In this document: in pieces, positions 21,424 through 33,964 of the stretch
Layout of the letters: each line of letters opens with the position of its first letter
How positions within the stretch are numbered: position 1 is the first letter of the stretch
Origin: Porodaedalea pini
Lineage: Eukaryota; Basidiomycota; Agaricomycetes; Hymenochaetales; Hymenochaetaceae
Direction of reading: 5' to 3'
Assembly: GCA_002794775.1 (NCBI GenBank)
Contig: NBAY01000002.1
Span: 1,798,001 to 1,862,000, forward strand
DNA: 64,000 nucleotides
The notes under the pieces: generated by a model
Databases searched by the model: none
Seen by the model: the letters and a program-made list of their open reading frames with translations, nothing else
Told to the model about the DNA's origin: nothing
Made by a program: the position numbers and the translations under genes

Positions 21424-24400
21424 TCACGAAGACGAAAGTGCAGATGACCTCCTCGGTGGCAAAGGAGGTGGCTTCGGCTTTACAGGCGCTGAAGCCTCAG
21501 ATGATTGTGCGATAGACGACACGTCTGATGGTTCCCTTGGACGCAAGCCAGCCTCCGGATGACCTGTAAGATATTCATCTGGCTGAGTTGACGCCTCACC
21601 CGCCTGACGCACATTAGCTCCTCCACGTATCGGCCCCGGCTCCTGAGAAATTGCAATAGCAGACGTTATCCGCCGCGCACCGAGCGAGGTGCGTTTCGCC
21701 CCCATGCTCGTCTTGGGCTTCAGCTCCGGCGACGCCTCGATGTCCTTGCGCTTCGTGTCATCCTGCTCTGCGATGAGCCGTAGCGCGTCCGACGCGCTCG
21801 GAGCGATGGCACTATCAGTATCTGCTACACTAGATGTAGCTTCTGCCTCGCGACGCGGCGGGAAGGGCGGAGGTGTTGGAGAAGGGTTGGGCGAAGGCGC
21901 TGAGCGCGGCGGAAGGGGCGGCGGAGTGGGCCTATTTGACACCGGTGTCTTGTCCCCCGAAGTATCTGCTTCAGAGGGAGTCAACGACAGAGGGACAACA
22001 TCACTATTCGCCTCCTCTGGTCTTGAAGGAGGGTCTGCAGACCGACGAGGGCTTTCCGCAGATAAATCTGACGATGTAGTCGCCTGAAGGGCCCTGGGCT
22101 GCTCTTGCTGCTGTTGGAGCATAGACGAGTTTGAAGTCGGACTCCTGAAGAGCCTGTACATACTCTGAATCGTCGGAGGAATCGTCGGAGTACGCGACTT
22201 GTTCTCCGAAGACGCAGGGGCAGGCAGTGAAGGCGGCACATACCCGTAAGACTGGATGTCCCCGCGATGGCTAGCATGTATCCCAGGTATTGTCATCATG
22301 GCGCCCTGCGAGGGCTGTGTCTTAATGGGAGGTGCTTGGACGGACGGTTCGGGAGAAGGCAAAATACTCGTCGATGTCTGAGGGGTGCTCTCAGTAGATT
22401 GCGTATCTGTCGTCACCCTAGGAGGAGATATGGTTCCGCGAGCTGCCTCTTTGCGAAGTAAGGAGGGACCTCTAGGAGAAGATTGTGGCGATGCCGATGT
22501 GGAAGGTTCCAAGTCTTTGTTCGAAGCCGACGACGATCTTCGGGTAGAGTTTCCAGACTCCTCGCCATTTTTCTTGTTAGGAATATCAATGGGTAACGAG
22601 GACGGACCTGCATCGCGTGTTTCTTCAGAGGACCCACGATCCTTCCTTCCGGTCACGGCAGCACGAATGTCTGCGTAATTACGGCCTTTTGCTGGAAACG
22701 CGAAGAGCGAGCTATTGCTGCTCTGCAGGACACCATCCGCAGCCTCCTCCGCATTACCCGGTCCACCCATGTGGTCGCGCTTGAAGCCATTCCAATTCGC
22801 ACTCCATTTGCGCATCGCCTCCTTTGCGGTGTTGCTGATGGCCTGCTTGTCGGCCTTCGACTTGAGCGTTGAGAGGAAGGATGACGTGTTGGCTCCACCG
22901 CTGCCGCGGGATGTCAAAGACTCGCGGGACGAGTTCGCCTGCTCAGACCCGAGGACGTTTGCGCCAGACGACAAAGATCGCACACGTGAATGGGCGGAAG
23001 AAGTGTCCTGCGAAGACTCAGGAGAGAGTGTCGATCCACTCTGCAAAGAAGCTTCTTCTGATTCACCAAGACCTTCTACAGGCGAACTTTTTGATGCCGG
23101 CACAGATGTTGCCCGTCTAGCAGTCGCATCAACATTGAGCGATCTCCCTCGGTCATCCTCAAAAGCTAGAAGTTGGTCGGGTTGACTTGGTGTAGCGGTT
23201 TCACCCTCGTCCTCCAGAAGATTTGACCCGCCTCCTGAGACATTCCCAAACCACGATCGACGTCGCGCTGGGTCCTGCAACAAAGTCGGAGCAGAAACTG
23301 TGTCTGCACGATCAATGTCTACTTCTGGCACTGGTTCAGACGACACAGCGGTACTTGTGTCCGCAAGCGCATCAGTGGACCGTGATTTTACTGGCATGTC
23401 GCCATTGATGTCAATAACTGGACCATTCTGCTCTGCCACGCCCTCAGGTAAATCAGACACAGGTTCTGTCTTGCGACTCGCATCAGCCCAGATTCCACCG
23501 CGATGCATGTACCTAGATGATTCGAAAAATGCGATGTCATCCATGTTAGGAAGAACGACAGATTCGTTGATCTATAAAAAAGGAGCAATGAGAATGATGC
23601 ATCTGTCTTTATATTCTCCCAAGTTACTTACGATCTCCTTGAGCCTTGACTCGATAGTGCTACAGATCATCCCCCACTTAATTTGTCTGTCGCTCACGAC
23701 AGGCTCGATATCGAGGTCCATCTCGGGTGGCTGCGTGAACGCATACCAGATGCGATTCGTTGGCGGTCGCTTCACTTTCACCAGCAAGTTTCCATCGAGT
23801 CTCCTGAGAACAACGGCCAACACCAGCTTTACCGTGTAGGTCTTGAACCGCTGGCCAAGATTGATTATTGCAGTAGCCTCGACAGTCAACCGAATTTCAC
23901 CCCTGTACATGACGCGAATCTCTAACGCTGCGTCACCCTCTTTGGTAAGGTTTTTGAGCATGGGCTTGCTGAAGGTGGGAGGAGTGTTGCCAACCGAAAC
24001 CTCCGTCACAGAAACATTCTGCAAGAACGACGGCATCTTCACTTTTGACAGCTTTTTCGTCAGCCTGCCAATAATGAAGGACTCGAAGTTTTTCGTGCGG
24101 TAGAAACTAAAGAATATGCGTCCGAGTATTGCGTTAAGCCAACGCATAGGAATGACGTCCGGCTGCTCGTCCAGCGTCGACACGAGGTGGTTCATGTCGG
24201 AGGGTGAAAAGACGGGGCGCACAGGCTCGAGAGTGGAAGAACTATCGGAGTAGTTTGCTGCGTGCACCAGAGCGTGGTACCAATCTTCCATTTCCACACA
24301 CGAGCGGACAAAGATGAACCAAGGAATCAAATTGTCGAACGCCTCAGCCTTCACCTCTGCCTTTATTCGCTCAACCTCCTCCAGCCTCGCACGTTCCTTC

Positions 24401-25020
24401 TCCTTCTTTTTATCACTGACATCCATTCCCGCGACCTTCTTGTCCACGTCTTCGGCCTCCAGAGCCATCTCCCGCGTCACGCTCGCCAGCTCCTTGTCAT
24501 CCGGGGGATTAAGAGGCTTTAAACATATGGCGTTGCGTTTCGTGAACAGTTCTCCATCCATGAGACCTTCTGGATATATGACGACCTGGTGCGCGGAGAC
24601 TTGAATTGCGGCTTCGCATTCCGTCATGGACTCGTCCTCGTATAGGTAGAGGACATTTCCCTTGAGGACTACATACCACATGTCCTTTGGTCGCGAGCGC
24701 TTCGGGTCCTTGGAGCGTGAGTCTAGGAATGTCCGCATCATATTCACATATGACCCGTCCGTCTCCTTTTGTTCAAATGTACGCCTCACAGTGAGCCATG
24801 CTTTGCGAGGCCTTGGCTGATCGTTCACGGCGACACCGGCCGACTCGTCCTCATCCTGCTTCGGGTCATCCGAAAGCTTCTTCCTCTCGAGTTTCGATGG
24901 GTCGGGATCTCCAACAGGAACCGATGTATAGATTGTCCAAGCGACAGCTGCACAGATGAGCAAGGGTATGAACGTAAGGCCTCCTAACACGTAGGCATAG
25001 ACGAGAGCCTTGAGAGACAT
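21424..25020 (-). CDS. SMP and PH domain lipid-transfer protein (Nvj2/TEX2-like)
   Basis: Exons 25020-23632 and 23571-21424 (60-nt intron), 1178 aa. A signal-anchor/transmembrane helix ([19 protein letters not shown]) at about residues 10-32 is followed by a PH-like domain ([19 protein letters not shown]) at about 115-310. That domain is interrupted by a charged helical insert ([20 protein letters not shown]). An SMP domain follows at about 320-470 ([20 protein letters not shown] through [24 protein letters not shown]). The remaining 700 residues are Ser/Pro-rich, probably disordered, with repeated PPPLPPR motifs near the C-terminus that could bind SH3 domains. This architecture is that of yeast Nvj2 and animal TEX2, ER-anchored proteins that move lipids at ER contact sites. 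The long PPLPPR tail is longer than usual. The frame is open upstream of the chosen ATG to 25566 but lacks conserved features there. Confidence 0.88.
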
Positions 25021-26133
25021 ATGCCGACTGTGGCACGCGTGATAATGATAAGTCTTCAGTCGTAGCTGCGCATAGACCGGCAAGAAATGCCCAGAAGTTA
25101 CGAGGACGTTTCGAACTCTCGAGGAAGGTGTTCGTAGGTCGCTAGAGACCAGGAGCGCCTCAGCACGGGCGACGTCACAAACACGCGCACGTGGTTCGCG
25201 TGTGTTGCGGACTTGTGGTGCGCCTCCTTGTCTTCTTCCCGCAGTTCTCAATTCGCTGTTCTCAATAGATTGGCCAAATCTCAACTTAAGCTTGAAGCTT
25301 CCTCCAGAGTACAATTGTTTGCATGATATTCGATGGTTTTCTTCTCGCTGTGATTTTCGCCGACTGTACTGAACCAAAGCTGAAGTTGCCGTCGTGTGCT
25401 GCCTCGGATTGTCTACTCGATTATCTCCCCTCAGGGAAAGCTGTGGCTTCAGCAAAACTAATTGGGTCCCCACAAAGCGGCGGCGAGTAGAGAGCAACGC
25501 ACCCTTGTCTCGACTGTCCTCTACCACAAGTACGTGTTGCATGTACCCTTTTGAAAGCGAAAACATCTTATTTACTAAAAGGTCAAGGCGCTTTCGTCCG
25601 ACATGCAGCAGCTGCGTTGCGTTTTCTTTGTACTTTTTTCGTATGAATTTATCCGAAATTGCTCAGCTACGTTGTTATGAATATTCGAATCGAATCCGTA
25701 GTGTATGCACTATATGCCTTCCGTTTGTTTACCTGCGTGAGCTTAAGTGGTGGTTGGTGAGGAAATGGAAGAGGATGATGAATATTGAGAAGTAAAATGA
25801 ACCACCGCTTGCGAGTGTATTGGATAAATGGCTAGCGTCCAGGCCTGGGTGCATGCTACGCGATGCGCTGCACCCTGACGACTGGCGGCAAGAATTCACC
25901 GAGCTCTCTTTCATTCTTCAACGACGTCTTGAGCAAGAACGCACCCGTCCTTCCTCTCATTCTCCACCGTCGTCGTGGTCGAGTGTAGTGACATCCAGCA
26001 ACGTTCTCCCGCGATTTCGAAGGCACTAGCACTTCGGTGTATGTCGGTGGCCTCGCGCGCAATTTAGACGTTGCCGCTTATTGACCCTGGCCGGGTTTTC
26101 TGCGTGGAACATCATTTACGGAATTCGTCCGAG
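25021..26133. other. Divergent promoter region, SMP protein / disordered protein
   Basis: 1.1 kb between genes transcribed away from each other. Several ORFs of 60-180 codons occur on both strands, none with a recognisable domain. The minus-strand extension to 25566 is basic and low in complexity and is more likely 5' UTR. Confidence 0.4.
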
Positions 26134-29100
26134 ATGAGGTGGAAAGCAAAACACCGCCAAGACGACTGGCCCACTGACGTTCACCACTCCCAGTCAACCA
26201 CAACGTTCCCCACCGACGTCGTCCACGAGCTGCTTCCGCAATTTCCTGACACCATTATTTCGCCTCTCACAGCGAGTTTCGTTGATCTCGGAAACGACTT
26301 CTCCCCATCCACGACGCCGACTCAGAGCCCACGATTGTCTCAGCTGTTCATCACCAGGGATATAGAGGCCTTGCTGGAGGAGGACGAACGCGCACGGGCT
26401 CAAGAGCGGGAAGAGAGGGAGGCTGGGTTCGCAAAATTAGACCGCGTCGCACCCTCTGAAGATCCGACTTCGGTCGTAGGCGGTCTTCCGCCGCCGCCTC
26501 GGCGAGGGCAACGTGCCCGGAATTACAAAATTCAGAGCGAACATCAGGCGCCGATACCGTCGGGGCGTTCTTCAGATTTTGCGAGGGAGCGAGGCATGGA
26601 TGTTCGGCGACCATCAGCAACTGGCGGTGCAGCCTCATCTTCATCTGTTTCGAGGCGTTCGTCTATCAAGGGCGGGCCTAACGAATCAGCTGCATTCCTC
26701 AGAACGGATGCCATGGACGCTTATAGTAAGAAATGACAATCCTCTCTTTCAAAGCTTCCCAACTCACCATGTCATCGTCAGCCATGCATAGCAGGTCATC
26801 ACTCGACGAAGCTAAGCTTGTGAACCGTCTCTCTGACTTTGGTCCGAAGTCACCGCGCCGAAGCTCAGGCCGTCCAGATAGAGAGTCTTGGGGCGCTGAA
26901 TCTCGCTTCTCCGGTAAGTGCACGCTGTCCTTAATAGCCTAAATTTGCGTACGACGTGTAAAACTTTCGCAGACATAATGGTACCGTGCAACGCGGCTGC
27001 TTCATCTTTATCTTCGTTCGCGGATGTGTCGAGAACCAGGGCACAGCACCCGTCTAGACCGCTATTATCTCATGCTCCTCCGAGTTCGCGAGAATCTGTC
27101 TATTCGACTGTTTCGAGCTACGACCCACCGTCCACGGTTCACGAACCCCGCATCAGTGTCTCGAGCACAATCTATCCCGCATCAGCTTACAACGAACTAC
27201 CTTCTCCTGTCGCTGTGGCTATGGGAAGCGATCAGTTTGACGCAGGAAATCGTACCTCGCTGTTTCATACCGAAGCTGATTCAGTTTATGTCGAAGATCA
27301 GCGACAGTCTATGGTTGACACATCTGCGCATGCATCACCTGAACATGAAACGCCCGTTCCTCAGCGTACTGCTTATGCCAGTCCCGTAGGAATATACCCT
27401 ATTGGTAACAAACCCATAGGTGATACTGGCCGTGTACTTCCCCCTCGTCGTCCACTCTCATCCTCCTCCGATCTCTCTTTTCGGTCGACTTCTGGTCAGA
27501 AGCCCGCTTTACCCACGGCGCCAAAGCCTGACTTCCGCCGTTCGCGATCTGTTCAGCCTCCGTTGAAAACCCCAATGATCTCGAAGCCGCCGTCACCCTC
27601 TTCATCTCCGAAGCTCCCCGGGCTCGTTCCATATCACCTGCTGACATCTTTCTCACCTCCTGACTCCAACCGCAACGATTCGCTTCCGCCAACGACGAAC
27701 TATCTTAATCCACAGGAGCGGGCTGACTTGATACGCAAAACGCGCAAACTTACTCAAGTCTTCGGGCAAACGCCATCGCCTATGTCCGGCTCTGAAGAGC
27801 TTGCGGAGTCCCCCATTCTGAACAACTGCTTGCTTCCCGTGATGCCCTCTCGCAAGGCTCATCCCCGCGGCGCCATGTCAGTCTCCGACGCTCTGAACGT
27901 GTCAAGCGCCGTTAGGAGTCTCCGTGACTCCCAGCTTTCGACGATAAGCGCGGAACGGACAACATCTTTGAGCCCCATAAGGTTCCGAACCTCGAATTCT
28001 GGCCAAGGAAATGAATCGGATGATTCTTTGTCTCCATTCGATAGCCCGGACGCTGCGACGCCTATGTCTTTACGGAAGAAAAGTGGCGATGCCTCAATTA
28101 GGAGCCCTACCATCATCAATGCTTCTGACTCATTCATTGAAATGGCGGACCATGACGGTCCTGGTAAGTGCTAATGCTTCGTTTGGGTCATATTGTTGAT
28201 CGACATCGCTGCCAGGCTTGATGCGTTTTCCGTCAACATATTCATTTGCCGAGAGCACGACAAGCGAACAACAGGTAGAGGAGGAACGTCGACGGAAGCG
28301 AGAAAGACTCGCAAAACTTCACCGTTTCCTCGGCAGTCGCGTCCCTATGGAACTCGTCCTCGGACCTGGCGTGGGAGTTCCACTTCCTCCGCTTGCACCA
28401 GATCCTACACAAACGGATCCAGTCACGGTATCGGATGGCGAAGTATCATCCGCAGCCAGGCTTTGGATGCGTGGCAAGCGCCGAAATAGTTTGGCGTCTT
28501 CGGACCCTCTGGAGCGGCTGGCCGATAGTGAGCGTGTGAAGGAGGAGCTGAGCGAGAAAGAGAAGGCTATTGCTGTCAAGAGAGCCCTAAAAATGGAGAA
28601 GGTAAGCTGATTTAGCAGACCATTTTCGTCTCGATCTAATTTATTCTTTTCCTTTACTACAGTTGTTTGGCGAGCAGCCCCCTCAAGACCTTTTCCATTC
28701 AGGCCAACCGCGCCTCACGCATCGTGCAGCAAAGACGATGTCTCAATCGAAATTACCCACAAAATCTGCGCCGACGTCACCCGTCTGTGGAAATATCAAT
28801 AAATCAGCCTACCGAAAGGGTAAATCGAAACGCAGCGATAGGCCGGGGACTGCTGAGTCCTCTAAAAGGTTACTGGGGTCAGGTTTCGATCTCGGGGAAA
28901 CCGAGTCAGTTAATGACGGACAGTCCGATGTTTATTATCATTACCGAAACTCGCTTGTTTCACTGACAAATATTGTTGACAATGTGGGTCTTTTTCCGCT
29001 TTCGCCCTGCCCGCTTGTTTGTTTCTGACTTGTGCGTTTCACAGGATGACAGGAAGTCGCTGGTCGAGCTGCACGAATATATTAATGAGGATCTATCAAT

Positions 29101-29425
29101 GGGAAGCCGAGAGAAGCGCGAGAGTTATTCAGGCGGCTCCATTCGGTCTGAGCGTCGACGCTCTTTGCCTCTCCGTGCTTCCCATATGTCCTTGGCATCT
29201 CAGTATACGATCTCCGAGGCAAAAATGGAAATCACTCCCTTCGAAGTGCGCAGACGCCGCGCCGCTAAATTGAGCCATTTCTTTGGTGTTTCGTACCGCG
29301 ATCTTTTCGGCGAGGTCCTTGATAGCCTTGAATTGAGCGTGCGCGAGGATGTAGGGAAGGGGACGTTGAATCCAGACGAAGCCAAAGTTCGTACTTCAAA
29401 AATTGTTGATCTTTCGGACCGTTGA
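26134..29425 (+). CDS. Large disordered protein with two KL-FG motifs, six exons
   Basis: Exons 26134-26725, 26782-26913, 26973-28163, 28216-28601, 28663-28983 and 29045-29425 sum to 3003 nt (1000 aa) and join in frame. Most of it is Ser/Pro/Arg-rich and probably disordered, with charged helical pieces (LLEEDERARAQEREEREAGF; EEERRRKRERLAKLHRFLG). Three related short motifs occur: RKTRKLTQVFG (near 27740), RERLAKLHRFLG (near 28300) and RRRAAKLSHFFGV followed by YRDLF (near 29250). The last is the best-conserved-looking part and recurs, as far as I recall, in uncharacterised fungal proteins; I cannot name a family. Ser-rich context suggests phosphorylation, as in cell-polarity or cytoskeletal scaffolds, but no function is claimed. 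Confidence 0.8.
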
Positions 29426-29675
29426 TTTCAAGTTTTCATAGGACCTCCTCGTTCAACTGACGAAACTCAAGGCAAGACGAGACGAGCTTTCATGATTTCA
29501 GTTCAACGACCTTCGACGAGTATTGCACGGTCCCTACGGTTTTCTTAATATTTTGGCCTTTTCTTTCGCTCCTTTGTCTTTGCTCCACGTGTGAATGTAA
29601 TTTATAAAGAAGAGAATGAGGGGGGTGGACAAGTAAATTACGGAAGGATATGTAAATAATTCATCGAAAGTAGGG

Positions 29676-32279
29676 CTATAGCACAATTAAATCGCCTTTG
29701 CACGTTGCACACCAGAACACATGTGATTCGTCAAGGAACTGAGGCCATCGCAATGATAATATACTACTATCCATGCTACTCGTGCTTGAATGTACGTGAC
29801 CAACAGCGGTGGGCTTCGACGATTTTGAAGTTGCAGCATGAATAGTTGCTGCTTCTGCCTCACTATACATCCGTGCTTGTAGCATCGCAAGGCTGATATG
29901 TCGTTGGTGACGCGTTGCCGGGGGCAGGTTCTCGTCGATGAGTGCTGTAGGCCGCAGACGAGTTGTGTTGTTGGACCCTTGGGATGCGAAGGAAGTGCGA
30001 CGAAGGTCGTCCGAGCGTCTTGCAGAGGTAGAGCCTCGGGACGGATACGCGGGCCTCTGAGTCTTCGCCGCGATTCGAATATGAGAAACTTCATCCTCCA
30101 CAGCGGCCACGTGTTTTTGCAACGAAAGATACTTCGCTTCCGCGTCATATAACGATGATTCCAGACTTCGAATCGTTGATTGGGCATTTGATAGCTCGAG
30201 CTCGAGTTGCTGTGTAAGTGCACCCTTAACCTCGTCATCTAGACTTTTAGATGATGGCAATGGTGATAGGGACAATGGCCCAGCCTGCCGCAAACGGGAG
30301 ATCTCATCTTCTTTGGTCGTGACATCCACCCGAAGAGCTTCAACCTCTTGTTGAAGCTCCTCAAGCAGCCTCTGCTCATCATCGCCAGCTTTCTCCTGTT
30401 CCTCCACTTGCGAGCGCAGGAAATTTATTTCCTCCTGAAGGGTCTGTCCAGTTGATTGAAGACGGTCAACCTCCTCCTGAAGACGAGCAGCCGCCTGTCG
30501 CTGCTTTCCTCGATCTGCTTCGATCTCTCGCGTTGCGGCGAGAGCATCATCAAGTCGGGCCTGCATCTCACTGTACGCCTTCTGCAATTCGGCTTGTCCA
30601 GTTTCAGCAGTGCTCTTTTCCTTCTCCTGTTCCTTCTCCAGCCGCTCGCATTCCTGACGTGCCTCATCGGCGGAGATATGTGCGCTTTCTAGCTGAGACT
30701 CAAGCTCAGATATTGTGCCATCTCGCTGATTGAGAGATGTGGTAAGTAGCTCCAGCTTCTCCATCAGCTCCAGCTTTGCGCCTGTCAATTCCACTATCTT
30801 TGGACGCATCTCGTCAAGTGAGCGCATTAGACCCGTTCCTTCTTCCTGTAAATCGTGCTGCGCCGTCTCAGCATCCTCCGCCCGTCGAAGCGCCAGCCGC
30901 AGCTCTGCCTGAGAGCTGTCCAGTTGTCGAGTAGCTGCCGCGAGGTCTGCAGATACTTGCGAGAATTTGCTCTCTAATTCAACAACGGAAGTCCGACTTG
31001 ACTGGAGTTCAGCAACAGTAGATGTGTTTGCGATGGCGAGTGCATTACGTTCAGATGAAAGCGTGGTCAGCTTATCATCAAACGATCGGAGGCTCTTCTC
31101 CAGGTCAGCAACTTGGCGCTTTAACTCCTGCTCGGTCGTAATTTTACGCTGAAACTCGTTCTGCAGCCCTTCGTGTTCGGCTTTCAGCTTATCATAAGTC
31201 TGTCCAATGGAGTCAGCCCACGCACGAATTTGAAAAACTCAGCTTACCTGTTTCAACTTGGAAAGTTGGAAGGCCACCTCTTCGGCACGATCCTGCGTAT
31301 TTTTTATCTTCGTTTCGAGTACGTCTACGCGGTCATCATTCTGGATCTGCTCTTCCAGTTCTCGTGTTCGACGCTCGCTTTTCTGCAGCTGCGACCGTAG
31401 CTTGTCAGTCTCACTCCGGTTTGTATGCAACTCTCTTTCCTTGATGCAAACAACCATGAGATCATCATTAATATGACACGGATGCAGGCAAAATCAGTCA
31501 CCTGTTCCCGTAGTTTAGTCGTCAGCGTTGTGTTTTGAGCTTCAAGCTCTTGCGTTCGTGCCGAAGATGCGTTTCTCTCCTCTTCAATACATAAAAGGTT
31601 TGCTTGAAGCCTTTCTAACTCTTGGAGCTTTCCCTCCAGTTCAGCCTCGTTATTCTGCAATCCTGCGCAGTGCTTCGTCAGTTTCGCGTCCTCTGTGTGC
31701 ATTAGTTCGATCAACATACTTGAATCGGCGCCTTCCAAACGTTCAAGTGCTTCTGTAAGAGCGGTTTTCTCAGACACGAGCAAAGCAATCGTTTGCCGTT
31801 GGTCCTGAAGTAACCTGGAACTCTCTTCCTCCTCTTGGGGTGGCCCCTTCGCACTTTTGCTCTGTGGCGACAAAGACTCGACGAGTTCTGGCTTTGGCTG
31901 CGAAGAAGCTGCTGCTCTCTCAGAGGCAGCGTCGGGAGCAGCCAGAGGTGATGCTCTAGGAAGCCAATCTTTCCGCTCATGTACATTCAAGCATACGAAT
32001 AATATGCAGTAATACGTACAGTGCGCCTGTGTCATTGCTCACACTTCCAGAGTCTCGCACATGAGGCGATGGTGTCGACGTCCGGGAGATTGTTGCACTC
32101 GGAGAGTGCGTACCAGAGCTTGAAGGGGCTGTTCCGTTCTTCCTCTGTTGTTGACGCTTCTTCAGCTGTACACAAATTCAATCAGATGAAATGCAAGCAA
32201 CATACAGCTCATCCAAGTCTCTCGCACTTACCAGCGCCTTCGCTCTGGCGGCCTTGGCTGCTCTCTCATCGTCCGCCAT
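29676..32279 (-). CDS. Golgin-like long coiled-coil protein
   Basis: Starts MADDERAAKAARAKAL (32279-32232), intron 32166-32231, then LKKRQQQRK and a Ser/Thr/Pro-rich stretch (to about 32020). The ARAKALLKKRQQ start is typical of GM130/Bug1-type golgins. Exons from about 31990 downward encode several hundred residues of heptad-rich coiled coil (QDQRQTIALLVSEKTALTEALERLE through LQEEINFLRSQVEEQEK). The C-terminal tail has SARRSDDLRR and the segment HISLAMLQARMYSEAEA, and stops at 29676. No GRIP domain is seen. Golgins tether vesicles at the Golgi. The junction between the second and third exons (about 31985-32020) is one base out of frame with the obvious splice sites, so a small exon or a different site has been missed. 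Confidence 0.7.
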
Positions 32280-32694
32280 GTTGAAATGCCAGGCTTTGCT
32301 GAGACAAAGGCTCTAACGGTTGGAAAGGTTGGTTGCAGGTGGATGGAGTGACAGCTGCTGAGTAGTCACTGAACACGTCATTCTGAAGACACGACGCGCG
32401 TGGCGACGTGATGATCCATCCACGAAAGAAATTATATTCCGACTCTCAGTGAAAAGAGCATATTTTCAGCTTAATATATACTTATCATAGAAAGACATCA
32501 GAAGGAGAGTGAGGAAAGAGCCGCGAAGAGATAGAGAAGGAAAAGAAAAGGGGAAAATAATTGACATCAGCGACGGACAGCGGCAAAACAAGAGGAACAT
32601 TAAGGAGAGTGGTGGAATATGCAAGGGGTTTAACAACAACAACGGGGGAATATGGGCGGCTCAAGGCATAAAGTTCGAACCAAACTGTAAAAAA

Positions 32695-33964
32695 CTAAGC
32701 CCATACCTGCGAGAAAAAAAATGAGTGCTGATATCAGCTTGAGTACAAAGAAAACTGACCCTCAACGTGCTGTCCCAGCTTCCAGTGCAAAGAGCCATGC
32801 CATCACTGCTCACGCCCAAGCAGCTCACCCGATTTTCATGGCCTGTGAGAACACCGACGCGTTCGCCCTTGAGCGTGTCCCAGACATTGCACGTCCAGTC
32901 ATCATATCCACCGAAAAGGATGCGACCTGAAATAGAGAAAGCGACAGATGTAATACCACAAAGGATATTATCATGCGTGAACGTGTTGAGTTCCCTGTCT
33001 GCTCGAATATCAAAGAGACGGCAGGATGCGTCATCCGACCCAGTCGCAAAGGCATCGCCGTTCGGGAAGAAACTGCGCAGTTACTTCAGTATTATAACAA
33101 CTAATTTAGATAGTGATACGCACGTCACGGCATTAATATCTGACTCATGTCCCGAGAAAGTCTGCGTGGCTTTCCCGCTGCGAATATCCCACAATTTTGC
33201 AGTCGCATCACAAGCACCGGAAACAAAAACGTTCTGACTGGGACCTAGTGACAGACTAGAAATGACGGGATCAAAATTTGTCCATGACGCTTAAAAATAC
33301 GGTAGACGCTTACCTCATGACATCTCCAGTGTGATCGCTGAATTCCAGGACACGAACGCCCGCTTCGATGTCCCACAGCATGCATGTCATGTCGCCAGAG
33401 CTCGTGACGATTTGTCTGTCGCTGATGAAACGGCAGCAACTAAGGTAACCAGAGTGTGCACTAAGCTCACGGGCCCCTTTCACGGAGCCCGCATCCTTTG
33501 ACTGCAAATTATAAATCGAGCAAATGTTGTCGAGACCACCACAAGCAACGAAGTTTCCCGATGGGGAGTAGGCGCACGTCATCACCCAGCTCGATCTCAG
33601 AGGAATAGCATGAACTTTGTTGGTGGTATACGCGTCCCAGACGATAAGCTTGCCGTCTTGCGATGCTGAGACAAGGTGCCGACGGTCGGCTGCCCAATGC
33701 ATAGCGTAAATCTTCGCCAAGTGGCCCTTCAACGCTCGGCGCGGACGCATGACGATGCGAGGGAGGGCTTCGACTTCCGCTGCCATAGCACGCACTTGAA
33801 GTCAAAGAGCATGAGCCGACTCCGCACCGATCTACCAGAGGATTGAGAAACTCACAACTGGTATCCGCAGATGACTCCTTCTTTGCCCTAATCTTCTCCT
33901 TCAGACTCTCGGCCTCGCGACGAGCCGCAGCGATACGTTCCTGGATATCTTGCTGTTGCGACAT
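32695..33964 (-). CDS. GPB1: Heterotrimeric G-protein beta subunit
   Basis: Begins [30 protein letters not shown], the N-terminal coiled coil that binds G-gamma, then [38 protein letters not shown] and six further WD40 blades in the usual order ([108 protein letters not shown]). The last exon is only 12 nt (32695-32706: Val-Trp-Ala-stop) after a 53-nt intron (32707-32759). Several further introns interrupt the gene. In fungi this subunit works in pheromone and nutrient signalling. It is complete, about 350 aa, the family length. Confidence 0.93.

Noticed and set aside
25021..25566. N-terminal extension of the SMP/PH protein
   Set aside because: Open in frame but basic and featureless; the transmembrane anchor expected at the N-terminus follows the ATG at 25020.
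32509..33237. Plus-strand ORFs over the G-beta gene
   Set aside because: Antisense shadows of a well-supported WD40 gene.
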